The notes: generated from the sequence alone by a model not told the origin. A stretch of DNA of 64,000 nucleotides from Anatilimnocola aggregata (GCF_007747655.1 NZ_CP036274.1:2976001-3040000), one strand, 5' to 3'. Positions 1 through 9,784 are shown, counted from the first letter of the stretch. A program made the numbers and translations.

Positions 1-31
1 TAGTAGAGCAGGCCCCTCACGCCAACCCCCT

Positions 32-52
32 CCCCGGAGTACCGAGGCGAGG
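32..52. repeat. Dispersed palindromic repeat, copy A (CCGGAGTACCGAGG core)
   Basis: A 21-base block that matches positions 44166-44186 at 20 of 21 bases. The core CGG-AGTA-CCG can fold into a small hairpin. It lies just downstream of the Hsp70-like gene on the minus strand. The rest of positions 1-62 holds no gene I can see. Confidence 0.55.
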
Positions 53-62
53 AAGTTAGGAA

Positions 63-1868
63 TCACGCGTCAGCATCTTTGCGCACGCTAAATTCGAGTT
101 TCCAGCGCTGGGGTGCTTCGCTGTTGGTGTTGCGAGTGCCAGCGCACCAAAGTTCGAAGACGCCAAGTTCGGTCAGGTTCGATTGAAACCGAACGGGAAC
201 ATAGTCGTCCTGGGTGTCGTCTTCTTTGGGCAAGGCGGCTTCGAGCGAATCAGTCTCGGCCAGTTCTTCGTCATCCCACGAGCTGAGTAGGTCACCAGGT
301 TTGTCGGTCTTGCGCGTGGGGGAACTGAAGAAACGGAATGTCGCGGGTTCGCCGACGACGAGACCAATCTCGCCCGAAGGGACATCCACGCTGGTTCCTT
401 CCTCCATGCCGAATGGCACGACGCAGAGTGCTCGCAGCGGACGCGGCGCGCCGGGAATGGCGAGGCCGGCGGTCTCGATCCCTACGTAATACGAGCGAGC
501 GGTGCCGCCGCGGATGCGAACGCCGCCGTGCAGCTTGGCCCAGCCGTAGTAGGCAGCCCCGCGGGCCACGGCATGATCGAGGTCTTGCTCTCCTTCCAGA
601 ATCTTGGCGGGCTTGCTCGGGGCCCAGTCGGCAAGAACTTCCATCAGCCGATTGCGGAATGGAGCAGCTTTAAAGACGCCGCCGTTGAACAGAACGTGCG
701 TCGGTTGCACCGCGGTTCCATCCGCACCGTGCGCCGATAGAAACGCCGCGAGGTGACGCGTCACCGCAGTATCGGATTCAAACGGCAAGCCGATTTCTTG
801 AAAGCCCGATTGCCGACGGCGTGCCGGTTTATCGCCGAGTGCGGTTTTCGGGAAGAAGCCTTCTAACAACAAGTCAGCGGCACTGGCACGTTCGACTTCG
901 ACGGTCACTGTACCGCCGATCAGTTTGCTGCCGCGGCCGAGCACACTTACGGGATGCTTTTTCGGCCCTTCTTCGGGTAACAACGTTTCTTTCGCCGTGC
1001 GGCAGGCATGCCAGAGCGAGACCGATTGCCAGGGATCGAGCTTGGTTCCCTTGTCGGCGAACTTGCCGGCCACGAAGTGGGCGAGGGCCAGATCCATGTT
1101 GTCGCCACCGACGAGCAAGTGATCGCCGACGGCAATCCGCCGCAGCATCAGTTCGCCACGTTCTTCGGCCACACCGACGAGCGTGAGATCGGTCGTCCCA
1201 CCGCCGACGTCGCAGACCAGTAGGGTATCGCCCACTTTGAGTGCGCGGCGCCAACGTTCGCCCATGCTCGTCAGCCAGGCATAGACGGCAGCTTGCGGTT
1301 CTTCGAGCAGTACCAGACTCTGCGGCAAGCCAGCTGCCAGGGCTGCTTCGCGCGTGAGTTCACGGGCGGCGGCATCGAACGAAGCGGGAACAGTGAGGAC
1401 GACTTGTTGACTGGCCAGTGGGGCATCCGGAAAGGCTTCTTCCCAGGCCGAACGAAGATGTTCGAGGTATCGCTTGGAGGCAGCAACCGGCGAGACCTTG
1501 GCCACTTCGGCCGGCGCGTTCCAGGGAAGGATGGGCTGATGACGATCGACCTTGCTGTGGCAAAGCCAACTCTTGGCGGCAGTCACCGTTCGTTGAGGGG
1601 CATCGGCAGCCTGCTTACGCGCTAGCTCGCCGGCGACCTGCGTTTGGCCATTCTGCCAGGGAAGATCGAGCGCGCCGCCAGTTGCTTCGTGTTCGGGGGC
1701 CAGATAGAGGAATGAGGGGAGCGTATTGCGCTTTTCAATTGAACCTGGCGCAGTTAACTGCGGAATCGCGAGGAGTTGCACCTGCGGATTTTCGGCGTTA
1801 ATCGGTGCATAGGCGAGCACGCTGTTGGTGGTACCCAGATCGATGCCGATGACATATTGAGCGGTCAC
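63..1868 (-). CDS. Hsp70 family protein (DnaK-like ATPase)
   Basis: A 601-residue Hsp70-type protein, probably a cytosolic chaperone or chaperone-like ATPase. The actin-like ATPase fold is shown by the N-terminal phosphate-1 motif (IGIDLGTTNSVLAY, about residues 7-20) and the phosphate-2 motif (CDVGGGTTDLTLVGV, about residue 220). The C-terminal third does not look like the standard DnaK substrate-binding domain and is short, so this is a divergent Hsp70 and not the housekeeping DnaK. The start is GTG, directly abutting the TAA stop of the DUF2760 gene upstream (TAAGTG), which implies translational coupling. In planctomycetes and some proteobacteria this Hsp70 type is paired with DUF2760 and often with a second Hsp70, which here would lie outside the window. 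The substrate is unknown. Confidence 0.9.
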   Translation of the reverse strand: MTAQYVIGIDLGTTNSVLAYAPINAENPQVQLLAIPQLTAPGSIEKRNTLPSFLYLAPEHEATGGALDLPWQNGQTQVAGELARKQAADAPQRTVTAAKSWLCHSKVDRHQPILPWNAPAEVAKVSPVAASKRYLEHLRSAWEEAFPDAPLASQQVVLTVPASFDAAARELTREAALAAGLPQSLVLLEEPQAAVYAWLTSMGERWRRALKVGDTLLVCDVGGGTTDLTLVGVAEERGELMLRRIAVGDHLLVGGDNMDLALAHFVAGKFADKGTKLDPWQSVSLWHACRTAKETLLPEEGPKKHPVSVLGRGSKLIGGTVTVEVERASAADLLLEGFFPKTALGDKPARRRQSGFQEIGLPFESDTAVTRHLAAFLSAHGADGTAVQPTHVLFNGGVFKAAPFRNRLMEVLADWAPSKPAKILEGEQDLDHAVARGAAYYGWAKLHGGVRIRGGTARSYYVGIETAGLAIPGAPRPLRALCVVPFGMEEGTSVDVPSGEIGLVVGEPATFRFFSSPTRKTDKPGDLLSSWDDEELAETDSLEAALPKEDDTQDDYVPVRFQSNLTELGVFELWCAGTRNTNSEAPQRWKLEFSVRKDADA

Positions 1869-2417
1869 TTAAATCTCCACTTCGGCAGGGGCGACGACGA
1901 GGGCTGAGTTGTTGCTGCCGGTCCAGGCGGGCAGATTCACGTGCTTGGCTTCCCAGCCCGCATGGGTGAGGCTTCCTTTATACGGGCCATTGCCGGCGAC
2001 ATTTCCCACGAGCCGGTAGCGGGCCGGATCGTACCCCGCAGGGACTTCGGCGGTATCGCCTTCGGCCTGGGTGGTGACTCGCTTGAGCGCGAAGAAACGC
2101 TCGATAACACCCGCAGAATCCCGCAGCACGTTGCGAGCGGCAGCCCCGATTTGCTCGTCGGAATAATCACCCAGTGGCTCTTGAATCAGGTCGATCAAGC
2201 GGGCCTCACGCTGCAAGGCGGCCAGCAGCGTGAGGGCTTCGCTCCGTTTCGGTGTGGACGGAGTCTTCACTGCCACGTTTTCTTTCGGCAACGTCTCGTA
2301 GCCAGCGGTGACGGCGGGCAACGCCTGGCCGGCGAGCGCAGCATCGATTCTGGCCGCCGATGCAGCATCAAAAAGAGCCTTGAAGAAGGCCCGAAAGGCC
2401 ACTCCGATTCGTCCCAT
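1869..2417 (-). CDS. DUF2760 domain-containing protein
   Basis: A 182-residue protein that fits DUF2760: a short N-terminal helix (MGRIGVAFRAFFKALFD), a variable linker, then a conserved domain with LLAALQREARLIDLIQE and, near the end, NVAGNGPYKGSLTHAGWEAK. No enzyme motif is visible. It is the first gene of a two-gene unit with the Hsp70-like gene and its stop touches that gene's start, so it probably acts as a co-factor of the Hsp70. The ATG lies at the far end of a long gene-free stretch that separates it from the divergent surface-protein gene. The family call is firm; the role is inferred from the pairing alone. Confidence 0.85.
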   Translation of the reverse strand: MGRIGVAFRAFFKALFDAASAARIDAALAGQALPAVTAGYETLPKENVAVKTPSTPKRSEALTLLAALQREARLIDLIQEPLGDYSDEQIGAAARNVLRDSAGVIERFFALKRVTTQAEGDTAEVPAGYDPARYRLVGNVAGNGPYKGSLTHAGWEAKHVNLPAWTGSNNSALVVAPAEVEI

Positions 2418-3158
2418 GTGTATGTCTCAAATAGAGTTGCGGCGAATTTTGCCGCGCGAGTGAAAAATCCGCACAAACGGACGAAACTTCCCAGGGCGTG
2501 CCTGCGTCAAAGCTCTGGCGTATTTCGCTGCGCGGTTGGAGCGAGGTTTGCAAATTGGTGAAGGCACCGGTAGTACAACCCGGCTGGAGGCCAGTTGTCA
2601 ACCGCCTGACTGGCAACGTGCAGCAGAGTGGTTGCCATTGCCCAAGTGTCTAAGTTCACTGGTTCATCCCGAAAAAGCGGCATTTTCGAGCCTTATGTCT
2701 TTCCACACTTCCCTAACCGGCTATCTTGGAAGTTGTGAGCGATCCGACAGCGGCGGGTCGTTTGCCGCGATTCAACCTCGCGCGGGCGTATTTCGTGTCA
2801 GCACTGTCCGGAACCAGGGCTGGCCACATCCGTTTTCCACTCAACGCGGCGGCCTGCGATGGCTCGCGCCGACGCGGACATGCGGCAACAACCTCGATCA
2901 CTCCACCGTCGAATCACGGTCGGCGCTGCGCTTTCAGTGCAGGCCCGTCCAAAACGATAGCGGTCGGAGGGAGTGTGATGTTGCTGGTGTTTTTGCAAAC
3001 CCTGTTGTGGCAACAGCAGGGTCGATGATCCCCTGTTCGTCGTCTGAACGTGACGTCTGGTAAGTCGGAACCTTATCCGTCGTTCGTCGCTGGCAACTGG
3101 CACTCATCTCCCGACACACGCTTATCTCGGCAACAGAGCAGAAGGCAATCTCTCGAAT
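2418..3158. other. Gene-free intergenic region (about 740 bases)
   Basis: This stretch lies between the divergent DUF2760 and surface-protein genes and should hold both promoters. Short open frames cross it in several phases, but none has a plausible ribosome site together with protein-like composition. A weak hairpin-like stretch sits near 3000-3022. I see no repeat or RNA gene. Confidence 0.5.
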
Positions 3159-6100
3159 ATGAAGAAGCACCACCCGAGCCTTGCACAACGCACCATCGCC
3201 TCGTTGAAGAAGATCTGGAGCCGTCGCGAATCGGCCGAATCACGCAACGAAGACCTGCGGGGCCGCAAGAAGGCGTTCTTGTTCGAATCGCTCGAAAATC
3301 GCTCGCTAATGGCTGGCGATCTCGGCAACGTTCCCGATTACGGCACACCGGACAACGACGATACTCCGGCCATCACGTCCAACAGCGCCGGCGAAGCTTC
3401 CATCGTGGCGAACGATCTGGTCGCGTTTGCCAAACTGCTGACGGCTGCCAATATCAAGTTCTATGGAGCAGCTTGGAATCCGGCCACAACAGCGACAAAG
3501 AACCTGTTTCAAGACGGTGCCCAATATCTCAACTTTATTGAGGTCACCAACCCCGACCGAACTCTAAACGCAACGGGCAGCGCCAACAGCATCAGCATCT
3601 TCCCGACTTGGGTCTTTCAGGACAGCTCGCGTTTGACCGGCGAATTGACGCTGGCACAGATTGCGACCAAGGCGGGCATTGCGATTCCGCAGACCAGCAC
3701 GCCTTACCTGGCGGAAATCGACGACAAGACCCTGCTGGGTGGTTCGCCACTAATGGTCGGCCTCGATGGCTACGATCCTAACGGCGGCACGATTACTTAC
3801 ACCGTCACCAGCGACAACCCGAGCCTGGTTCAGCCGACCGTTCTGACCGGCAACCAAAGCCTGCGGATGAACGTCGAAGGCTACGGCTCGATGGTCTATC
3901 AGCTGTTCGATAACTACGCGCCGCGCGTGACCAGCCGGATCAAGCAGTTGGTTTCGAGTGGCTTTTATAGTGGCGTGACGTTCCATCGCGTTATCAACGA
4001 CTTCGTGATTCAAGGTGGCGATCCCACCGGCACAGGTTCGGGCGGTTCATCCTTCCCCGACTTCGCCGATCAATTTAATGTGAACCTGCAGCACAATCGC
4101 TCGGGCCTGTTGTCGATGGCTAAGAGCCTCGACGACACCAACGATTCGCAATTCTTCATTACCGAAGAATTGAACCAGGGCTGGTTCGTCACTCTTAGTG
4201 GTTCGCCCACCGGTGGCACGTTCACGCTCAGCTATCAGGGACAGACGACTGGGGCGATTTCCTTTGATAACTCGAGCATGACAAATACGGCGACCAGCAT
4301 GCAGAACGCGCTGGCTGCCCTGACCAAGATTGGCGCGGGGAACATTCAGGTTACGCATTCGCCGCAAATGAGCGGTAATACCGTCCTTGAGAATCGCCGA
4401 TTTTACGTTGAATTCACGAACGAACTGGGCAAGCAGAACCTGATGCCAGTGACCGGCAGTGGTACTGGCCTCACCGGCGGCACTTCACCGGCCTTGTCGA
4501 TTGTCGAAGGTCCGCGCTCGGCTCGGCACCTGGATTTCAATCACTCGATCTTTGGTGCGATGGTCGAGGGTGAGACTAATCGCGATGCAATTAGCAACGT
4601 CCCGGTCAATGGGAGCGATAAGCCGCTGACGAACGTCGTCATCAGCTCGATGGAGATCTTTAATGACACCGAAAACGGCATGCTGCAGCTTTTTGCTGCC
4701 GAAGGTGCCAGCGGTTCCGCCAATATTACGGTGACGGCCACCGATGCCGACGGCCAAATCTTCACGCGGACCTTCCGCGTCGATGTGAAGGCCGACACCG
4801 TCGATGGAAAGCCATTCCTCGCCGATATCGACCCGATCTCGATTACTCAGGGAGGTTCGACCACCTTCCAGATGCAGGCGACCGACGTCGAAGGGAACGC
4901 AATCACCTATCAAGCTGTAAAGCCCAGCAACAACACCGTCGACTACACCCTGAACGTGAACAACAGCACGGGCCAGGTGACGATTACGCCGCCAACCGGC
5001 TTCGTCGGGACATTCAACGTCATCATGCGAGTGCGGGCCAGCACCGCGGCCGACGTCGAAGGGAGTTACGACTCGCAGCTTGTGCAAGTGAACGTCGGCC
5101 CATCGGGAACGCCGACGCTCGACCTGAACGACGCCTCGGATACAGGCAGCAGCAACTCAGACAACGTTACCAACGCCAGCACCCTGAACTTCACCATCTC
5201 GGGCGTGACGAATGGAGCCACCGTCAAGCTGTACAACGGCAACACGGTTATCGCCCAGGGCGTTGCCACGGGAACTTCGATCACGCTCCCCACTGTCGCT
5301 ATCTCATCGCTCGGCACAGGCACGTATCAGATTTCTGCCAGTCAGACGGTGAATGGAGCCGAAGGGGCTCGCTCGGCGAATCTCGAACTTAAGTTCGACA
5401 ACACGGCTCCTGGGGCCTTCAGTTCGACCGCTACGACCGAAGCGACCGTGGGCACGAACTATGTGTACAACGCCCAAAGTGCCGATGAAGGAACCGCTGG
5501 TTACCTCTATTCGCTGGTGAGCGGTGCGCCTGCAGGCGTGTCGATCAACGCTCAAACGGGCGTCGTGAGTTGGAACCCGACGGTCGCGCAAGTTGGCTCG
5601 CAGACGTTCGCCATTCAAGGGACCGACCTGGCCGGCAACAGTGTGTTGCAAACGGTCAACGTCAACGTGGTTGCTCCGGCACCCAAGGATGTTGATTTCA
5701 TCCTGAAGATTGTGGATGCCAACGGGGAAATCTTAAACAACCTGACAGTTGGTCAGGAGTTCTTTCTCGTCGGATATGTTTCCGATACCCGCGACGACAG
5801 CGAGAGCGAAGACTACGGTATTTTTGCCTTTTACGCCGACGTGACCTACTCGTCGAACGTGATGGTGAACGGAGCGATCCAGCCTGGCAGTACTTACACT
5901 GGCAGTCGCAGTGGCTCGACAGCGACGGCTGGCGTAATCGACGAATTGGGTGGCATCGCCGGTTTGACCCCTGTCGGTCGTGGCGAATTCGAGTTCTTCC
6001 GGGTGCCGATGAAGGCAATTGCTGGTGGTACGGTTACGATTTCATCCGATCAGGCCGACTCGGAAGTTGATATCGCCATGTACGGCGCTGCGGCACCCAC

Positions 6101-8192
6101 GCAGCCTGACGATGTAAACTACGGCACTACGACTGCTTCGGTCGGTCTGTCGTTTGCCGCGGTCAACGACACCTTCAACTTCGACGAAGATTCCACCAAC
6201 CAACTGGTCAGTCCGCTCTCGAACGACACAGTCGAAAACGGCAACTTCAGCGAACTGACGATCACGGAAGTCGGAACCACGAACAACGGCGGCACCGTCA
6301 CGATCGCTGCCGATGGCAAGTCGCTGCGATATACGCCGGCCCCGAATTTTGCCGGTTTGGATACCTTCACCTACACCATCAAGCGTGGCACCGGCACCGA
6401 AACGACTACCGGCACCATTAACGTGCAGGTGCAACCAGTGAACGACCCGCCGGTGGGTGTCGATGACACCGCCACGGTCGCCGAAGACAGCACCAACAAC
6501 TCGATTGACGTTCTCGGGAACGACACGAGCGGTCCCGATATCAACGAAACTCGCATCGTTTCCGCAGTCACCCAAGGGAGCAACGGCGGTACGATCACGA
6601 TCGGCCCCGGTGGCAACTCGGTTCGCTACACACCGGCTGCGAACTTTAAGGGAACGGAAACATTCACCTACACCGTGCAAGATAACGGCGGCTTGACCGA
6701 CACTGCCACTGTTACCGTGACGGTAACGGACTCCAACGACAATCCGGTGGCCAATCCCGATACGGCAACGACGACCGAAGACATTGCCACGCCCATCACC
6801 ATCAACGTGCTGGCAAACGATAACAGCGGCGACGAAACGGGCGAAACTCTGATCGTGCAGAGTGCTGGTTCGGCCAGCAACGGCGGTACAGTCGCAGTTG
6901 TTGCTGGTGGTGCAGGTGTCACCTACAAGCCAGCTGCCAACTTCACCGGTACGGAGACGTTTACCTACACCATCAGCGATGGCAATGGCGGCACCGCCAC
7001 GGCCACCGTGACGGTCACGGTAACTGCCGTCAACGATCCGCCGACGGCGACCAACGACACGCTCAATGCATTCAAGAACAGCACGACCACGATGCAAGTG
7101 CTGGCCAACGATTCGAGCGCGCCCGACACTGGCGAAACGTTCACCGTTACCGCAGTCACGCAAGGAACTGCGGGGGGCACCATCGCCATCTCTGCAGGCG
7201 GCGGCAGTGTGACCTACACGCCCGCTGCGAATTACACCGGCTCCGATACCTTCACCTATACCATCACGGATTCCGGCGGTTTGTCGGCCACGGCTACGGT
7301 CACCGTCACCGTGCAGAACTTCGTTCCGTCTTCGCTCGCAGGCTTCGTATTTAAGAATGGAGACAGCGGCCCGCTCGAAGGTGTGACAATTACGCTGACC
7401 GGAACCGACGTGAACAATACCACCGTCAACCGCACGATTAAGACCGACTCCAACGGTGCTTACAAGTTCGATGCTTTGATTCCTGGTACCTACAAGATCA
7501 AGGAAACACAACCCGCGCTCATTAACGATGGGACCGACACCATCGGCAGCCAAGGTGGCACCGTCGCCAACGATGAGTTCACGATCACGCTGGCTCAAGG
7601 GACCGACGGCACGAATAACAACTTCGGTGAAGCGGGCGTCCAGTTGACGACCACCACCGGAACCACGACGACCTTCAACTTCCGCAAGAGCGATCTGTTC
7701 TCGCACAACAGTTCGAACTATGTGCTGGCCGCTGTCGATAGCGCGACCGGCAGTGCTTGGCTGTCGGATGTCGGGACTACCTTTGCCGACGGAATGTCGT
7801 CGACCCTGGTAACCCAGCAGAATGGCAACGAACTGAAGATTGAAGTGAAAAACGGCACTTCGCCGGCCCAAACGGCCACCGTGAGCATGACCAGCCCTCA
7901 TGTCCGCGCGGTTGGCAAGGTTGGCAATACGACGCTCTATCGCCTCCGCGGCAATTCGAGCTTCTATAACTTTGCACCGGTGACGGCCACCACCACGAGC
8001 AACGAGTCGGCTGGTGAGTTTGTCGATGACAGTCTGGCCGCCTCGGTTGCCGCCAATAACAATTCCAGCGACGACAACTCGGGTTCTGCTGGCGAATACG
8101 TCGACCCGAATGAGGCCGCTGCCGTCGATGCCCTGATGGCGCTGATGGGCAGCGACCAGGACGACGAAGACGATGGCAACGACAGCAACTAG
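3159..8192 (+). CDS. Giant secreted surface protein: split cyclophilin, Ig/cadherin-like repeats, SdrD B-like domain
   Basis: A 1,677-residue surface or extracellular protein. The N-terminus lacks a normal signal peptide; it has a basic stretch followed by FESLENRSLMAGD (residues 42-54), the planctomycete giant-protein export motif. A cyclophilin-type peptidyl-prolyl isomerase domain starts near residue 245 (FYSGVTFHRVINDFVIQGGDP) and reaches SQFFIT at 330-335. It is interrupted by about 120 residues of a beta-rich module and resumes at RHLDFNHSIFG (456). Ig/He_PIG-like segments follow, then four tandem cadherin-like repeats of about 97 residues starting near 1003, 1101, 1198 and 1297, each with an NDT and TFTYTI signature. 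An SdrD B-like domain begins near 1392, and the C-terminus is acidic. It is monocistronic, with a terminator directly downstream. Whether the isomerase is active is unknown. Confidence 0.9.
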   Translation: MKKHHPSLAQRTIASLKKIWSRRESAESRNEDLRGRKKAFLFESLENRSLMAGDLGNVPDYGTPDNDDTPAITSNSAGEASIVANDLVAFAKLLTAANIKFYGAAWNPATTATKNLFQDGAQYLNFIEVTNPDRTLNATGSANSISIFPTWVFQDSSRLTGELTLAQIATKAGIAIPQTSTPYLAEIDDKTLLGGSPLMVGLDGYDPNGGTITYTVTSDNPSLVQPTVLTGNQSLRMNVEGYGSMVYQLFDNYAPRVTSRIKQLVSSGFYSGVTFHRVINDFVIQGGDPTGTGSGGSSFPDFADQFNVNLQHNRSGLLSMAKSLDDTNDSQFFITEELNQGWFVTLSGSPTGGTFTLSYQGQTTGAISFDNSSMTNTATSMQNALAALTKIGAGNIQVTHSPQMSGNTVLENRRFYVEFTNELGKQNLMPVTGSGTGLTGGTSPALSIVEGPRSARHLDFNHSIFGAMVEGETNRDAISNVPVNGSDKPLTNVVISSMEIFNDTENGMLQLFAAEGASGSANITVTATDADGQIFTRTFRVDVKADTVDGKPFLADIDPISITQGGSTTFQMQATDVEGNAITYQAVKPSNNTVDYTLNVNNSTGQVTITPPTGFVGTFNVIMRVRASTAADVEGSYDSQLVQVNVGPSGTPTLDLNDASDTGSSNSDNVTNASTLNFTISGVTNGATVKLYNGNTVIAQGVATGTSITLPTVAISSLGTGTYQISASQTVNGAEGARSANLELKFDNTAPGAFSSTATTEATVGTNYVYNAQSADEGTAGYLYSLVSGAPAGVSINAQTGVVSWNPTVAQVGSQTFAIQGTDLAGNSVLQTVNVNVVAPAPKDVDFILKIVDANGEILNNLTVGQEFFLVGYVSDTRDDSESEDYGIFAFYADVTYSSNVMVNGAIQPGSTYTGSRSGSTATAGVIDELGGIAGLTPVGRGEFEFFRVPMKAIAGGTVTISSDQADSEVDIAMYGAAAPTQPDDVNYGTTTASVGLSFAAVNDTFNFDEDSTNQLVSPLSNDTVENGNFSELTITEVGTTNNGGTVTIAADGKSLRYTPAPNFAGLDTFTYTIKRGTGTETTTGTINVQVQPVNDPPVGVDDTATVAEDSTNNSIDVLGNDTSGPDINETRIVSAVTQGSNGGTITIGPGGNSVRYTPAANFKGTETFTYTVQDNGGLTDTATVTVTVTDSNDNPVANPDTATTTEDIATPITINVLANDNSGDETGETLIVQSAGSASNGGTVAVVAGGAGVTYKPAANFTGTETFTYTISDGNGGTATATVTVTVTAVNDPPTATNDTLNAFKNSTTTMQVLANDSSAPDTGETFTVTAVTQGTAGGTIAISAGGGSVTYTPAANYTGSDTFTYTITDSGGLSATATVTVTVQNFVPSSLAGFVFKNGDSGPLEGVTITLTGTDVNNTTVNRTIKTDSNGAYKFDALIPGTYKIKETQPALINDGTDTIGSQGGTVANDEFTITLAQGTDGTNNNFGEAGVQLTTTTGTTTTFNFRKSDLFSHNSSNYVLAAVDSATGSAWLSDVGTTFADGMSSTLVTQQNGNELKIEVKNGTSPAQTATVSMTSPHVRAVGKVGNTTLYRLRGNSSFYNFAPVTATTTSNESAGEFVDDSLAASVAANNNSSDDNSGSAGEYVDPNEAAAVDALMALMGSDQDDEDDGNDSN

Positions 8193-8229
8193 CTCGTGAT
8201 GTCGCTGTAGCTGAGCAGTAGACCTCGAA

Positions 8230-8260
8230 CCCGGCGCGATCCCCTCTCGCCGGGTTTTTT
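8230..8260 (+). terminator. Rho-independent terminator after the surface-protein gene
   Basis: A perfect 7-bp stem (CCCGGCG at 8230-8236, CGCCGGG at 8248-8254) with an 11-base loop, followed at once by six T residues. It sits 37 bases after the stop codon. Confidence 0.85.
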
Positions 8261-8347
8261 CGTTTCGGCACGTCTACTGGCAGTTGGCGGTTTGGGCCGC
8301 GATACTAGCCCGCTGAAAAGTTCATTACTTCAGCAACTAGTTGTCCT

Positions 8348-9166
8348 ATGCCACTCTCCAGTGTGACCATCAGCCTTGTGCCCGAAGCGCGCGGCGGTCC
8401 CTTTGTCTTTTGGGACGATTTGCCGGCCGCTTGTGCCGCGGCGCAGCAATTGGGTTTCGATGCGATCGAGATCTTTCCTCCCGGGCCCGAAGCCATTGAT
8501 GTCGCCGCTGTCAGGCAGCTCCTCGGCGAACATCAGTTGCAACTGGCGGCGATGGGAACTGGCGCAGGCTGGGTGAAACATCGGCTACACTTGACGCACG
8601 CCGATCCCACGATTCGCACGCGGGCCAAGGATTTCATTCGCTCGATCATCGATACCGCCGGGCCCCTTGGTGCGCCAGCCATTATCGGTTCGATGCAAGG
8701 CCGCTGGGGCGAAGATGTCAGCCGCGAACAAGGCTTCGCCTGGCTGGGTGAAGCGCTCGTCGAACTTGGCAGTTATGCGCGGCAATACAACGTGCCGCTG
8801 ATCTACGAACCTTTGAACCGCTACGAGACCAACTACTGCACCACGGTTCAGCAAGGCGTGGCCCTCCTGCAACAAGCGGGGGCGACCAACGCTTTGCTTC
8901 TCGCCGATCTGTTTCACATGAACATTGAAGAGCCCGATCTTCCTGCTGCCATTCGCGCGGGAGGGGGATACATTGGGCACATTCATCTGGTCGATTCGAA
9001 CCGTCGTCCCGCCGGGCTGGGCCACCTCGACTTCGCTCCCCTGGCTGCCGCGCTTCGCGACATTAACTACAGCCGCTTTCTCTCCGCCGAAGCCTTGCCA
9101 TACCCTGACTCTTACGCTGCCGCGCAACAAACGATCGAAACCTTCAACAAGTTCTTCAAATTGTAG
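8348..9166 (+). CDS. Sugar phosphate isomerase/epimerase-like TIM barrel protein
   Basis: A 272-residue protein of the xylose-isomerase-like TIM-barrel superfamily (AP endonuclease family 2, D-tagatose 3-epimerase-like). The metal and catalytic positions are recognisable: a Glu in IYEPLNRYETN (about residue 158), the Asp/His strand ADLFHMNIEE, a His in HIHLVDSNR, and the terminal Glu in LSAEALPYPD. Members isomerise or epimerise free or phosphorylated sugars, or act on inositol derivatives; the substrate cannot be told here. It has no signal peptide, so it is cytosolic. It is followed by an RbsD/FucU-like gene in the same direction, which supports a role in sugar metabolism, although a palindromic repeat separates the two. 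Confidence 0.85.
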   Translation: MPLSSVTISLVPEARGGPFVFWDDLPAACAAAQQLGFDAIEIFPPGPEAIDVAAVRQLLGEHQLQLAAMGTGAGWVKHRLHLTHADPTIRTRAKDFIRSIIDTAGPLGAPAIIGSMQGRWGEDVSREQGFAWLGEALVELGSYARQYNVPLIYEPLNRYETNYCTTVQQGVALLQQAGATNALLLADLFHMNIEEPDLPAAIRAGGGYIGHIHLVDSNRRPAGLGHLDFAPLAAALRDINYSRFLSAEALPYPDSYAAAQQTIETFNKFFKL

Positions 9167-9258
9167 ATTGCAGATGTCAGAGTGCAGATTGAGGACCAGC
9201 GACCTCTACTGCACCTGCTTACTCCCCAATCTGCAATCCTCACTCTGAAATCTGCAAT
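9167..9258. repeat. Long imperfect hairpin repeat between two sugar-metabolism genes
   Basis: The arms 9167-9184 and 9241-9258 are inverted repeats matching at 17 of 18 positions. Inner arms GCAGATTG (9184-9191) and CAATCTGC (9227-9234) extend the stem. The element begins on the base after the upstream stop codon. It resembles the small palindromic elements scattered in this window, but its sequence is unrelated to the others. Confidence 0.7.
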
Positions 9259-9265
9259 TCTTCCC

Positions 9266-9709
9266 ATGCTTAACCACAAACTGATCCATCCTGAAATCAA
9301 CGCGATTCTCGGCCGGGCAGGGCACCATTCGACGATTTTGATCGCCGATGGCAATTACCCCGCAGCCTCCAAGCGCGGGCCGCGCGCGGAGCTGGTGTCG
9401 CTCAATCTGATGCCTGGGGTGGTGACGTGTACGCAGGTGCTGGAGGCGATTCTGTCGGCCGTGCCGATCGAGGCGATTCACACCATGATGTACGAAACGG
9501 AAGGCCCGTATGCCCTCAAGGGGGATCCCGAGGTTTGGGAATCTTATCGCCAAACATTGAAAGCGGCGGGCTCTTCGTTGAAACTGGAGCCCATCGAGAA
9601 ATGGAAGTTCTACGATGCGGTCGTCACGCCCGACCATGTGCTGACCGTGCAAACCGCCGATCAACAGCGGTATGCGAACGTGCTGTTGCACATTGGGGTG
9701 AGGATGTAG
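9266..9709 (+). CDS. RbsD/FucU family sugar mutarotase-like protein
   Basis: A 147-residue RbsD/FucU-type protein, the family of D-ribose pyranase and L-fucose mutarotase, which interconvert sugar ring forms in the cytosol as ring-shaped oligomers. Family features present: LNHKLIHPEINAILGRAGHH with the catalytic-position His near residue 20, IADGNYP with the Asp at 28, and a C-terminal segment ending YANVLLHIGVRM. I chose the ATG at 9266 because the family begins here; the open frame extends upstream only through the hairpin repeat. The neighbouring TIM-barrel gene supports a joint role in handling a sugar, probably fucose-like or ribose-like, but the substrate is not shown. Confidence 0.85.
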   Translation: MLNHKLIHPEINAILGRAGHHSTILIADGNYPAASKRGPRAELVSLNLMPGVVTCTQVLEAILSAVPIEAIHTMMYETEGPYALKGDPEVWESYRQTLKAAGSSLKLEPIEKWKFYDAVVTPDHVLTVQTADQQRYANVLLHIGVRM

Positions 9710-9784
9710 GGGAATGGGTTGGGGGCTAGGGAAAGGCCGGGGAACTTGAATCTCGAATTGAATCTCAGAGGGCTGGATAAAAAT

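Noticed and set aside
2536-3063. 175-codon open frame in the gap before the surface-protein gene
   Set aside because: It has no ribosome site, no recognisable domain and atypical composition, and competes with several overlapping frames.
6165-7320. Regular DNA repeats considered as a CRISPR-like array
   Set aside because: The repeats are about 291 bases, in frame and encode cadherin-like domains; there are no short repeats with unique spacers and no cas genes.
6042-7901. 619-codon open frame on the minus strand
   Set aside because: It is the antisense of the repeat-rich surface-protein gene, has repetitive low-complexity translation and no ribosome site; the plus-strand product has clear domains.
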